This document shows, one piece after another, positions 56,895 through 64,000 of a stretch of DNA of 64,000 nucleotides. Numbering within the stretch: the stretch's first letter is position 1; each line of letters starts with the position of its first letter. The notes beneath the pieces were generated by a model. That model searched no databases. It was not told the DNA's origin and was given only the letters and a program-made list of their open reading frames with translations. Position numbers and translations under genes: made by a program. This stretch comes from Devosia sp. FJ2-5-3 (GTDB taxonomy: Bacteria > Pseudomonadota > Alphaproteobacteria > Rhizobiales > Devosiaceae): positions 1,708,501-1,772,500 of the forward strand of contig NZ_CP104007.1 in NCBI RefSeq assembly GCF_029201545.1. The letters are read 5' to 3'.

Positions 56895-56957
56895 GCATGC
56901 AAGGGGGACGCCAAGGCGCGACTGGTGCATGGCCCGCGCATTGCTTATTCTAGGACC

Positions 56958-57494
56958 ATGCAAACCTCGATTTTCCCCACCGCACTTGGCTCCTTCGGTC
57001 TTGGCTGGACCGAAAAGGGGCTGGCGCGGGTATTGCTGCCGGATGACGACGAGCAGGCGCTGCGGGAGCGCCTCGCTCGGGGCGGCGCGACACCGGCCGA
57101 ACCGCCGATCTGGGTGGAGACACTTATGGGACGGATCGAGGACTATGCCGACGGCATCGCCGTTGAATTCAGCGGATTTCCGCTCGATCTGTCCGGCGTC
57201 CCCGCGTTTCGCCATCGCGCCTATATGCTCCTGCTCGGTTACGGCTGGAGACAGGTCACGACTTATGGCGAAATGGCCCGGGCGCTGGGCGATGTCGGCC
57301 TTTCGCGCGCCGTCGGGCAGGCCATGGGTGCCAATCCCATGCCGCTGGTCATTCCCTGCCACCGTGTGCTGGCCAGCGATGGCAAGCCCGGGGGCTTTTC
57401 GGCGCCGGGTGGGGCGCAGACCAAGATCAAAATGCTGGCCCTTGAGGGCGTTACCATCGGCTCGCCTCCGGGCCAGATGAATTTCGGATTTTAG
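56958..57494 (+). CDS. Methylated-DNA-protein cysteine methyltransferase
   Basis: Repairs O6-alkylguanine by moving the alkyl group to its own cysteine. The product is 178 residues from the ATG at 56958. The active motif VIPCHRV is present with Cys134, preceded by TTYGEMARALGD and AMGANPMPLV. An N-terminal domain of about 90 residues is also present, so it is a full Ogt-type protein. It leads into the CYTH gene with a 2-bp gap. Confidence 0.92.
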   Translation: MQTSIFPTALGSFGLGWTEKGLARVLLPDDDEQALRERLARGGATPAEPPIWVETLMGRIEDYADGIAVEFSGFPLDLSGVPAFRHRAYMLLLGYGWRQVTTYGEMARALGDVGLSRAVGQAMGANPMPLVIPCHRVLASDGKPGGFSAPGGAQTKIKMLALEGVTIGSPPGQMNFGF

Positions 57495-57496
57495 CC

Positions 57497-57976
57497 ATGG
57501 CCGTCGAAATCGAGCGCAAATTTCTGGTCACGAGCGATAGCTGGCGCCCCCTGGCCACCAGTGCCTCCGCCCTGCGGCAGGGCTACCTCTCCACCAATGC
57601 CAAGGCGACGGTCCGCATAAGGATCATCGACGATGCCAGCGCCGTGCTTACTCTCAAGGGGCCGACCAGCGGCATCAGCCGGGCCGAGTTCGAATATGAG
57701 GTGCCGCTCGAAGAGGGCAGGGTGCTGCTCGACATGGCGCGGCCCGAAGTGGTTGAGAAGCGCCGCTATGAGGTGCCCTTCGGCGGGCTCATCTGGGAAG
57801 TCGATGTTTTCGAGGGCGGCCATGCCGGTCTGATCATGGCAGAGGTGGAACTGACCCACGCCGACCAATTGGTCGAGCTTCCCGATTGGGTTGGGCGCGA
57901 GGTCAGCCACGACGACCGCTATGCCAATGCCAGCCTCTCGCGTAACCCCGGTGTTCCGGATGAGGCGGGGCTATAA
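57497..57976 (+). CDS. CYTH-domain phosphatase (triphosphatase-like)
   Basis: The product is 159 residues. The diagnostic N-terminal ExExK motif is present (EIERKFLV, Glu4, Glu6, Lys8), followed by TVRIRIID and LTLKGPTSG. These residues line a tunnel that binds triphosphate and metal. Members hydrolyse inorganic triphosphate or act as class IV adenylate cyclases; short forms like this are mostly triphosphatases. Coupled to the ogt-like gene (2-bp gap). Confidence 0.9.
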   Translation: MAVEIERKFLVTSDSWRPLATSASALRQGYLSTNAKATVRIRIIDDASAVLTLKGPTSGISRAEFEYEVPLEEGRVLLDMARPEVVEKRRYEVPFGGLIWEVDVFEGGHAGLIMAEVELTHADQLVELPDWVGREVSHDDRYANASLSRNPGVPDEAGL

Positions 57977-58051
57977 TCGCAGGATTGATCCAAATCATGG
58001 CGGGTTTCCCCTTTAAGCCTAGGCTCAGGGAAATCACTCAAGGAGAGAGCC

Positions 58052-58804
58052 ATGACCAGGGATTTTGCAGGCAAGGTGGCGTTCGTTACGGGCGGTGCGT
58101 CGGGCATTGGCGAGGCAGTCGCCCTGCAATTGGCGGATCGCGGCGCCAAAGTCGTGATCGCCGACCTCAAGCTCGATGCGGCCCAGTCCGTCGCTGACGC
58201 CATCAAGGGCAAGGGCGGCGAGGCGGCAGCGGTGGCCGTGGACGTCGCCAAGATCGACCAGGTCGAAAAGGCGGTGCAGTTTGTCCTCGACACTTTTGGA
58301 AAGCTCGATGTCGCCGTCAACAATGCCGGCATTGGCGGCGCGGCTGCGCCCCTTGGCGACTACAGCTTCGAGGACTGGCACAAGGTCATCGACGTCAATC
58401 TCAACTCGGTCTTTTACTCGATGAAATACGAGATCGCGGCCATGCTGAAGTCAGGCGGTGGCGCCATCGTCAACATGGCGTCGATATTGGGCTCGGTGAC
58501 CTTCCCCAACGCCCCAGCCTATGTGACCGCCAAGCACGGCGTCGTCGGCATGACCAAGTCCGCCGCGGTGGACTACGCCAAGAAGGGCATTCGCGTCACC
58601 GCGGTAGGCCCCGGCTTCATCGATACGCCGCTCCTCGCAAACCTGCCCAAGGAGGCGCATGACGGGCTCAAGGCGCTGCACCCGATCGGACGGCTGGGGA
58701 CGTCGGACGAGGTGGCGGCTCTGACGCTCTTCCTCCTCTCCGACGCTGCTTCCAACATCACCGGCTCCTACCATCTCGTCGATGGTGGCTTCGTCGCGCA
58801 GTAA
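58052..58804 (+). CDS. Short-chain dehydrogenase/reductase
   Basis: The product is 250 residues. Classical SDR: cofactor motif TGGASGIG (residues 13-20), NNAG at 90-93, and catalytic Ser144, Tyr157 and Lys161 (YVTAK). The acidic residue after strand 2 (ADLK) suggests NAD(H). Substrate unknown. AAGGAGAGAG precedes the ATG. It is single and converges on the gluconate genes. Confidence 0.9.
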   Translation: MTRDFAGKVAFVTGGASGIGEAVALQLADRGAKVVIADLKLDAAQSVADAIKGKGGEAAAVAVDVAKIDQVEKAVQFVLDTFGKLDVAVNNAGIGGAAAPLGDYSFEDWHKVIDVNLNSVFYSMKYEIAAMLKSGGGAIVNMASILGSVTFPNAPAYVTAKHGVVGMTKSAAVDYAKKGIRVTAVGPGFIDTPLLANLPKEAHDGLKALHPIGRLGTSDEVAALTLFLLSDAASNITGSYHLVDGGFVAQ

Positions 58805-58830
58805 CCGGCGGGTTCGGGCGCTGGCGGCTT

Positions 58831-59391
58831 CTACTGCCAGCGCTTGAAGCTCTTGAGGTGCGTCAGCGTGCTCGTGACCGTCGTCACAATGCGATTGACC
58901 GGATCGGTCACCGGCACGATCTGCACGTTCTCGCTTGCCGGATCGGGCTCTTCCAGCGTCGCGAACTGGCTGTCGAGCAGGCTCGTGGGCATATATTCGT
59001 GGCTGCGCTTGGCCATGCGCTCGCTGATGACCTCGCGGCTGCCCTTGAGATAGACGAACAGCACGGGTTCTCCGGCCTGTTCGGTGATAAAGTCCCGATA
59101 GCTGCGCCTGAGTGCCGAGCATGCACCGACGGCTATGCCCTTCTTGCCGTCCGCCGCTTCCTTGAGGGCTGCCGCCAGCGCCTCGAGCCAGGGCCAGCGA
59201 TCCTCATCGGTGAGGGGTATCCCGGCCCGCATCTTTTCGACATTGGCCTCGGGGTGGTACTTGTCGCCATCGAGGAAAGGCGCATGCAGGGCCCGGCCGA
59301 GCGCTGCGCCGACCGTGGATTTTCCCGACGAGCTGACGCCCATCACGATGATGATACGGGCCGGCTCAAACGACCGCTGTGAAGGCGCCAT
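58831..59391 (-). CDS. gntK: Gluconokinase
   Basis: Phosphorylates gluconate to 6-phosphogluconate. The product is 186 residues with Walker A GVSSSGKST (residues 18-26), and the gluconokinase stretches FLDGDKYHPEANVEKMRAGIPLTDEDRWPWL and CSALRRSYRD. The ATG at 59391 overlaps the end of the upstream SDR gene by 26 bp, which implies coupling. Product feeds gnd, encoded divergently 1 kb away. Confidence 0.95.
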   Translation of the reverse strand: MAPSQRSFEPARIIIVMGVSSSGKSTVGAALGRALHAPFLDGDKYHPEANVEKMRAGIPLTDEDRWPWLEALAAALKEAADGKKGIAVGACSALRRSYRDFITEQAGEPVLFVYLKGSREVISERMAKRSHEYMPTSLLDSQFATLEEPDPASENVQIVPVTDPVNRIVTTVTSTLTHLKSFKRWQ

Positions 59392-60136
59392 CGACATAGA
59401 GAATGTGTCCATTGATATAGCTGGAGGCGTTGGAGGCGAGGAACACGGCCACTGGCCCCAGTTCCGCGACTTCCCCCCAACGTCCCATGGGAGTGCGCTG
59501 TTCGACCCAGGCATTGAAGGCGGGATCGGCGATGAGCGCCTGGTTGAGTTCGGTCTTGAAATAGCCGGGGGCTATGGCGTTGATATGGAGCCCTTTCGGG
59601 GCCCAGTCGGCAGCCATGCCGCGCGTCAGATTGGCGATTGCGGCCTTGGCCGCACCATAGGGGGCGACGCTGGGGCGCGCCACATTGGTCAGCACCGAAC
59701 AGATATTGATGATCTTGCCGCGGCCACGGGCGATCATGTGCCGCGCCACGATCTGGCTGACGCTAAAGGTCGACACGACATGGGCCGACAGCATGCGTTC
59801 GAAATCGTCGTGGCGAAAATTCTCGAGAGACCCGCGGATCTGGATGCCGGCATTGTTGACGAGGATGTCGATGGGACCGATCTCGCTCTCGCAGTGCTCG
59901 ATCGCCGCCTTGACGCTGTCGGGGCTGGTCACGTCGAAGGCCAGCGCCGTGACGCTGGCGCCCTCTGCAGCAAGGTCGGCTGCCGCATTGCCGAGCGCAA
60001 CGCTGTCGCGTCCATTGAGGACGACGCTCGCGCCCGCCTGGGCCAATCCCCGCGCCATGGCGTAGCCGAGGCCGCGGCTGGAACCCGTGACGAGGGCGCG
60101 TTGTCCTGACAGGTCAAATGGGTTAGACTGCAGCAT
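59366..60136 (-). CDS. SDR, gluconate 5-dehydrogenase-like
   Basis: The product is 256 residues from the ATG at 60136. Cofactor motif TGSSRGLG (residues 17-24) with Arg, as in NADP enzymes; catalytic Ser147, Tyr160 and Lys164. The start NPFDLSGQRALVTGSSRGLG and INICSVLTNVARPSVAPYGAAKAAIANLTRGMAADWAP strongly resemble gluconate 5-dehydrogenase (Gno/IdnO), which turns 5-ketogluconate and gluconate into each other. Its location with gntK and gnd supports this. Confidence 0.85.
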   Translation of the reverse strand: MLQSNPFDLSGQRALVTGSSRGLGYAMARGLAQAGASVVLNGRDSVALGNAAADLAAEGASVTALAFDVTSPDSVKAAIEHCESEIGPIDILVNNAGIQIRGSLENFRHDDFERMLSAHVVSTFSVSQIVARHMIARGRGKIINICSVLTNVARPSVAPYGAAKAAIANLTRGMAADWAPKGLHINAIAPGYFKTELNQALIADPAFNAWVEQRTPMGRWGEVAELGPVAVFLASNASSYINGHILYVDGAFTAVV

Positions 60137-60149
60137 TCTCTCGGCCCCC

Positions 60150-60224
60150 CACACAAAGTGTGACGATAGTTATCCGGTGGGGTGAACGGAATGCAAGCCA
60201 CAGGCTCAATCTTCCATACAAGAT
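60150..60224. promoter_or_regulatory. Divergent gluconate promoter region with two inverted repeats
   Basis: CACAC AAA GTGTG (60150-60162) lies 13 bp before the SDR ATG, and ATCTT-N6-AAGAT (60209-60224) lies in mid-gap. The 216-bp gap separates SDR-gntK from gnd. Either could be a repressor site; no regulator gene is adjacent. Confidence 0.4.
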
Positions 60225-60352
60225 GGGGGTTTCAGCCAATTTATGCATTTCGAGGCCTTTCATCTCCGGACAGATTGTGGTCATTTCGCCGCACGTGTCG
60301 CGCTCTATGCGCGCTTGACTGGACAGAATTAGTCTTCGGAAGGACTGCATGC

Positions 60353-61771
60353 ATGTCGACTGCGGATATCGGCCTGATTGGCCTGGCAGTAATGGGTTCC
60401 AACCTGGCTCTCAATATCGCCGAAAAAGGCTACACCGTGGCCGTGCACAACCGGTCGGCCGGTCGCATTGACGAATTTGTCGCCGAAGCCAAGGCCCAGG
60501 GCCTGGATGGCAAGACCATCCCGAAATACGACCTCGCCGACTTCGTGCAGACGGTAAAGGCACCGCGCTCGATCATCATCATGGTCAAGGCCGGCCAGCC
60601 GGTCGACGACATGATCGAGCAGCTCTTGCCGCATCTCGAGCCGGGCGATGCGATCATCGAATGCGGCAATTCGCTGTTTACCGACACCCAGCGTCGCTTC
60701 GACTATCTCAAGCCCAAGAATATCGGCTATCTCGGCGTCGGCGTTTCCGGCGGCGAAGAGGGCGCCCGCCACGGCCCGTCCATCATGGTCGGCGGCTCCA
60801 AGGAGCAGTGGCACAATGCCGAAGCGGTCCTGACCGGCATAGCCGCCCAGTTCAATGGCGAGAGCTGCTGCGCCTATCTCGGCGAGGGCGGCGCCGGCCA
60901 CTTCGTCAAGACCATCCACAACGGCATCGAATATGGCGACATGCAGATGATCGCCGAAGTCTATGGCGTGATGCGCGATGGGCTGGGGATGAATGCCGCC
61001 GAATGCGCCGACGTCTTCAAGGAGTGGAACAAGGGTCCGCTCAATTCCTACCTCATCGAAATCACCGGCCACGTTCTCGCAGCCGTCGACCCTCAGACCA
61101 ATACGCCGCTCGTCGATCTCATCCTCGACAAGGCCGGCCAGAAGGGCACCGGGGTGTGGTCCGCGATCGTCGCCCAGCAGATGGGCGTTCCCGCAACCGC
61201 CATCGAAGGCGCCGTGGCTGCCCGTTCGATTTCGTCGCGAAAGGCAGAGCGCGTTGCCGCTGAAGCCATTTATGGCAAGCCGAACCGCGCCAAGACCGAT
61301 GTGACGCTGGCCGATCTCGAAAAGGCGCTGCTCGCCGGCAAGATCGTTTCCTATGCGCAAGGCTTTGCCGTCATCGCCAAGGCCTCGGAAGAGAATGGCT
61401 GGGCGCTGCCGCTCGCCACGATCGCCAAGATCTGGCGCGCCGGTTGCATCATCCGCTCGCGCTTCCTCGATCAGATGAGCTCTGCCTATGCCAAGGGCGA
61501 GGCCACCAATCTGCTCGTCGTGCCGGACTTCGTCACCATCATGAAGGACAGCCATCCGAGCCTGCGCAAGGTCGTCGCCGCTGCCGCAATCGGCGAATTC
61601 CCGATGATCTGCCTGTCGGCTGCGCTCTCCTATTTCGACAGCTACCGTCAGGCCAAGGGCACGGCCAACCTCATCCAGGGCCAGCGCGACTTCTTTGGCG
61701 CCCATGGTTTTGAGATCGAAGGCCGTGGCGCCGATCTGCACGGCACCTGGCCGTCCACTCTGGGCAAGTAA
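60353..61771 (+). CDS. gnd: 6-phosphogluconate dehydrogenase, NADP-dependent
   Basis: Converts 6-phosphogluconate to ribulose-5-phosphate with NADPH. The product is 472 residues from the ATG at 60353, AAGGA upstream. N-terminal Rossmann motif GLAVMGSNLALNI (about residues 9-21), substrate stretch GVSGGEEGARHGPSIMVGG, catalytic Lys/His region FVKTIHNGIEYGDMQMIAEVY and the C-terminal dimer tail. Length is the long type. The stop lies one base from the stop of a convergent gene. Confidence 0.97.
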   Translation: MSTADIGLIGLAVMGSNLALNIAEKGYTVAVHNRSAGRIDEFVAEAKAQGLDGKTIPKYDLADFVQTVKAPRSIIIMVKAGQPVDDMIEQLLPHLEPGDAIIECGNSLFTDTQRRFDYLKPKNIGYLGVGVSGGEEGARHGPSIMVGGSKEQWHNAEAVLTGIAAQFNGESCCAYLGEGGAGHFVKTIHNGIEYGDMQMIAEVYGVMRDGLGMNAAECADVFKEWNKGPLNSYLIEITGHVLAAVDPQTNTPLVDLILDKAGQKGTGVWSAIVAQQMGVPATAIEGAVAARSISSRKAERVAAEAIYGKPNRAKTDVTLADLEKALLAGKIVSYAQGFAVIAKASEENGWALPLATIAKIWRAGCIIRSRFLDQMSSAYAKGEATNLLVVPDFVTIMKDSHPSLRKVVAAAAIGEFPMICLSAALSYFDSYRQAKGTANLIQGQRDFFGAHGFEIEGRGADLHGTWPSTLGK

Positions 61772-61772
61772 G

Positions 61773-62237
61773 CTATAAAAATCCGATCCAGCGGCCCGCT
61801 ACCAGGGCCGCGATCCACAATAAACCACTCGCCGCCGCCTGCATCCGCAGGCTGGCGGCGATTTCGTTTCCGGCAATGGCCGCCCGCCAGGCCTGGCCGC
61901 CATTGATGAGCAGGGCATTGGCGATGGCGAGCGCGAGGATAGCCAGCTTGGCAAGGAACGCTGAATTATCGAGATAGTCGATGGGCCGCACCGAAAACAA
62001 TGCTATGCCGGTCAGCACGGCCAGGACCACGCCGATCTTGGCCGTGCCTGCCAGATAGCCACCAAGCGCGCTGAGCGGCACCTGCCGAAAAAATCCAAGC
62101 AGCCGGGCGTCGAGCGCGAGGATCGGGCCAAGGATCAGCCCGATACCCAGAATGTGGGCGGCATTGACGAAAATGTAGAACGTTGGCGATTGCCGCATCG
62201 CAATCGCCCCCGGCCAGTGCGACAGCGCCTCCCACAT
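61773..62237 (-). CDS. Membrane protein (DUF6644-like)
   Basis: The product is 154 residues from the ATG at 62237 with four hydrophobic helices (about residues 21-42, 54-80, 90-110 and 125-150). The layout FYIFVNAAHILGIGLILGPILALDARLLG matches a group I recall as DUF6644, often next to DUF6152 genes; not confirmed. A longer frame extends upstream in another gene's shadow and was not used. It begins 2 bp after the DUF6152-like gene stop, so they form an operon. Confidence 0.75.
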   Translation of the reverse strand: MWEALSHWPGAIAMRQSPTFYIFVNAAHILGIGLILGPILALDARLLGFFRQVPLSALGGYLAGTAKIGVVLAVLTGIALFSVRPIDYLDNSAFLAKLAILALAIANALLINGGQAWRAAIAGNEIAASLRMQAAASGLLWIAALVAGRWIGFL

Positions 62238-62239
62238 GC

Positions 62240-62632
62240 CTATTGAGCAGGGATGCGGTCTGGATAGATATCGTAGACGTCCTCGCCGATGGTGATGCGG
62301 ACCGCCTTCATGCGGTTCGATCCGTCCTGGGCGCGATTGCCGAGTGCGATGATTTCCTCGCCCACATCGGCGACGCCCTGGACAAAGCCCGAGCGCTCCG
62401 TCAGGCCGGGATTGCCCAATTCCACCGTCCAGATCTCGCCATCGGCATTGACCTCGATGATCGGATGGGGCGGGGCAATGGTGATGGATGAGATCGTACC
62501 GGTGAGTTCGATCATGCCCGCCTCGGCCCAGCTCCAGCCATGATGGGCAAGGGCCGTGCCCGCCAGTGCGACGCCGCCGAGCAGGGCGCCTGCGAGGACG
62601 ATGGCGCGCCGGCCAGTTCCAGTGAAGGCCAT
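62240..62632 (-). CDS. Periplasmic DUF6152-like protein
   Basis: The product is 130 residues with a signal peptide (residues 1-29, ending ALAHHGW). HHGWSWAEAGMIELTGTISSITIAPPHPIIEV and the ending YDIYPDRIP fit DUF6152 proteins, small exported proteins whose HHGW start suggests metal binding. Function unknown. It is the first gene of a pair with the membrane protein downstream. Confidence 0.78.
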   Translation of the reverse strand: MAFTGTGRRAIVLAGALLGGVALAGTALAHHGWSWAEAGMIELTGTISSITIAPPHPIIEVNADGEIWTVELGNPGLTERSGFVQGVADVGEEIIALGNRAQDGSNRMKAVRITIGEDVYDIYPDRIPAQ

Positions 62633-62725
62633 GTCGGTCTCCTCTCTGCATGGATACAGGAGGAGCAGTCTGCGCCAATAGCGGCGCCAATTGCAGTCAC
62701 GAAACGGAGAGCGCGATCAGCCGCC

Positions 62726-64000
62726 TCAGCGGTCGTCGGTGCCCTCTTCGAGGGGAGGGACGCGCACCTGGCCGGGTGCTGGGAATTCCGGTGTGTGCGG
62801 ATGGTCGGCAATGCTCGGGCGACGGCCGAGCTCGAAGCGCCAGGCGGTGAACCAGAACAGCAGCAGGGCGACGGCCACGCTGACGCTCGCGGCGATGAAG
62901 GGGGCGCCGGGGAAATATTCGTGCGCGCCGGGATCGGTCGTGTAGTAGGAAAAAATCTGGGTGGCGGCGAGGGGCCCGATGATCGTTGCCAGCGAGCTGG
63001 CCGCGTTGACGGCGCCCTGCAATTCGCCCTGGCTGTTGTCCGGCACCTGGCGCGACAGCACGCCGTTGATCGCCGGGGGGGCAAGCCCGCTCACCGTCCC
63101 CACCAGGATGAAGAGATAGAGCTGGTAGACCTCGCTCGATATGCCGACACCGGCAAAGCCCGCGACAGCGGCGAGGAGACCGATCATCGCCACGGCCGGC
63201 TCGCCAATGCCCTTCGATAGCGGCCCCGCCAGCACGGCCTGGCTGATGGCAAAGCCGAGGCCGAATCCGCCCAGCGTGCGCCCGATCATGGAAGAGCTGA
63301 AATTGAAGACTTCGACGGTGAAGTAGGAAAACACCGTCGGCAGCGCCTGGGCCGAGAGCTGGAAGAAAAACAGCACGCCGAGCAGCCAGAGCACGGATGG
63401 GTATTTGCGCAGCGCCAGAACGGCCCCGAGCGGATTGGCGCGGCGGATGTCGAATTTGCGCCGTGAGGCCTTGGGCAGGCTTTCCGGCAGCACGAAGAGA
63501 CCGAAGAGGAAATTGGCGAAGGCGAGACCCGCGGCCGCGTAAAACGGCACGCGCGGCCCGAATTCGCCGAGCTCGCCGCCGATCACCGGGCCGATGATGA
63601 AGCCGAGCCCGAAGGCGGCGCCAATCAGGCCAAAGCGATGCGTGCGCTTATGCGGCGGGGTGATGTCGGCCATATAGGCCGTGGCGGTAGCAAGGGCCGC
63701 GCCGGCAATGCCGGCGATGATCCGGCCGATGAAGAGATACCAGACGAAGGGGGCGATCGACATCATCAGATAGTCGAAAGTCAGCCCCAGGAGCGACGCC
63801 AGCAGCACGGGTCGCCGCCCGTATCGGTCCGAGAGATTGCCGAGGACCGGCGAGAACACGAACTGCATGAAGGCATAGGCGAAGACCAGATATCCGCCGA
63901 TCACCGCCGCTTGCGCCACGCTGCCGCCGGTGAGTTCCTCGAGAAGCTCGGGCAGGACAGGCACGATGATGCCGACGCCGATCATGTCGAGCAGAATGGT
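62726..64000 (-). CDS. Tet-type MFS exporter, 5' end cut by window
   Basis: The last 419 residues and a few more codons are in the window; the start lies just beyond 64000. Twelve-helix Tet(A) family: IGVGIIVPVLPELLEELTGG, LGNLSDRYGRRPVLLAS (loop 2-3) and FIGRIIAGIAGA(A). Such proteins export tetracyclines or other drugs; chromosomal members like this have mostly unknown substrates. The tail is polar and longer than in Tet(A). Confidence 0.85.
   Translation of the reverse strand, partial: TILLDMIGVGIIVPVLPELLEELTGGSVAQAAVIGGYLVFAYAFMQFVFSPVLGNLSDRYGRRPVLLASLLGLTFDYLMMSIAPFVWYLFIGRIIAGIAGAALATATAYMADITPPHKRTHRFGLIGAAFGLGFIIGPVIGGELGEFGPRVPFYAAAGLAFANFLFGLFVLPESLPKASRRKFDIRRANPLGAVLALRKYPSVLWLLGVLFFFQLSAQALPTVFSYFTVEVFNFSSSMIGRTLGGFGLGFAISQAVLAGPLSKGIGEPAVAMIGLLAAVAGFAGVGISSEVYQLYLFILVGTVSGLAPPAINGVLSRQVPDNSQGELQGAVNAASSLATIIGPLAATQIFSYYTTDPGAHEYFPGAPFIAASVSVAVALLLFWFTAWRFELGRRPSIADHPHTPEFPAPGQVRVPPLEEGTDDR

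Noticed and set aside
61773..62690. 305-residue frame including the DUF6644-like gene
   Set aside because: The first half is an out-of-frame reading of the DUF6152-like gene, Arg/His-rich; the real start is at 62237.

Overview
The window is a GC-rich, densely coded stretch of chromosome from an alphaproteobacterium, most likely a member of the Hyphomicrobiales and possibly Devosia or a close relative. The order-level call rests on several markers: CckA-type control with a CtrA box in front of flagellar genes, an F1-ATPase zeta inhibitor (DUF1476), an SbmA/BacA transporter, separate purS/purQ/purL genes, and LexA boxes of the GAAC-N7-GAAC type. The genus is an inference from overall gene content and was not tested. 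I see no phage, insertion sequence, integrase, CRISPR array or rRNA. One tRNA (Leu, UAA) is present.

Layout. 1-7.4 kb: the 3' part of a TPR-like gene, then a flagellar block with fliO-fliP leftward and flgB-flgC-fliE-fliQ-fliR-flhB rightward. The two arms are separated by a consensus CtrA box. 7.5-11.2 kb: a small P-loop ATPase, cckA (the kinase that controls CtrA) and a DUF2237 gene. 11.2-18.1 kb: two sugar-oxidation-type genes, recA with a LexA-like operator, a 0.75 kb repeat-rich gap, and alaS. 18.1-26 kb: transporter, GDPD, icd, TfoX-like, GFA, two tandem GNATs, trmJ-like and an exporter. 26-35 kb: rpsD, the SbmA/BacA homologue, ttcA-IMPase, ArsR-SRPBCC, an orphan clpP, two MFS exporters and grxD. 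35-48.4 kb: a leftward purine region (purB further upstream, then purC-purS-[acyltransferase]-purQ-[DJ-1]-purL) flowing into bolA and a tightly packed DUF/HIT/HAD/secreted-protein cassette that separates bolA from grxD; rpe lies upstream of purB. 48.5-58 kb: ccdA, a CelD-like GNAT, map-radC, a CinA-N/MoaB-like gene, gpt, a VOC gene behind a perfect LexA-type box, tRNA-Leu, RidA-ASCH, rluA, csbD, a RibD/DHFR-like gene, ogt-like and CYTH. 58-64 kb: an SDR, a gluconate module (gluconate 5-dehydrogenase-like SDR and gntK divergent from gnd), a DUF6152/DUF6644 pair and a truncated Tet-type exporter.

How the parts fit. The first 11 kb join a flagellar export gate and rod block to the kinase that activates its presumed regulator. 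The purine genes form a split operon with unrelated inserts. gntK plus gnd give a short route from gluconate to ribulose-5-phosphate, and rpe, encoded elsewhere in the window, extends it to xylulose-5-phosphate. Most of the window is ordinary housekeeping. The better leads are the CtrA box, the internally duplicated FliE, the LexA-type box in front of the VOC gene, the bolA/grxD cassette, inserts in the pur operon and several families of intergenic palindromes. I found no convincing new defence or mobile system.
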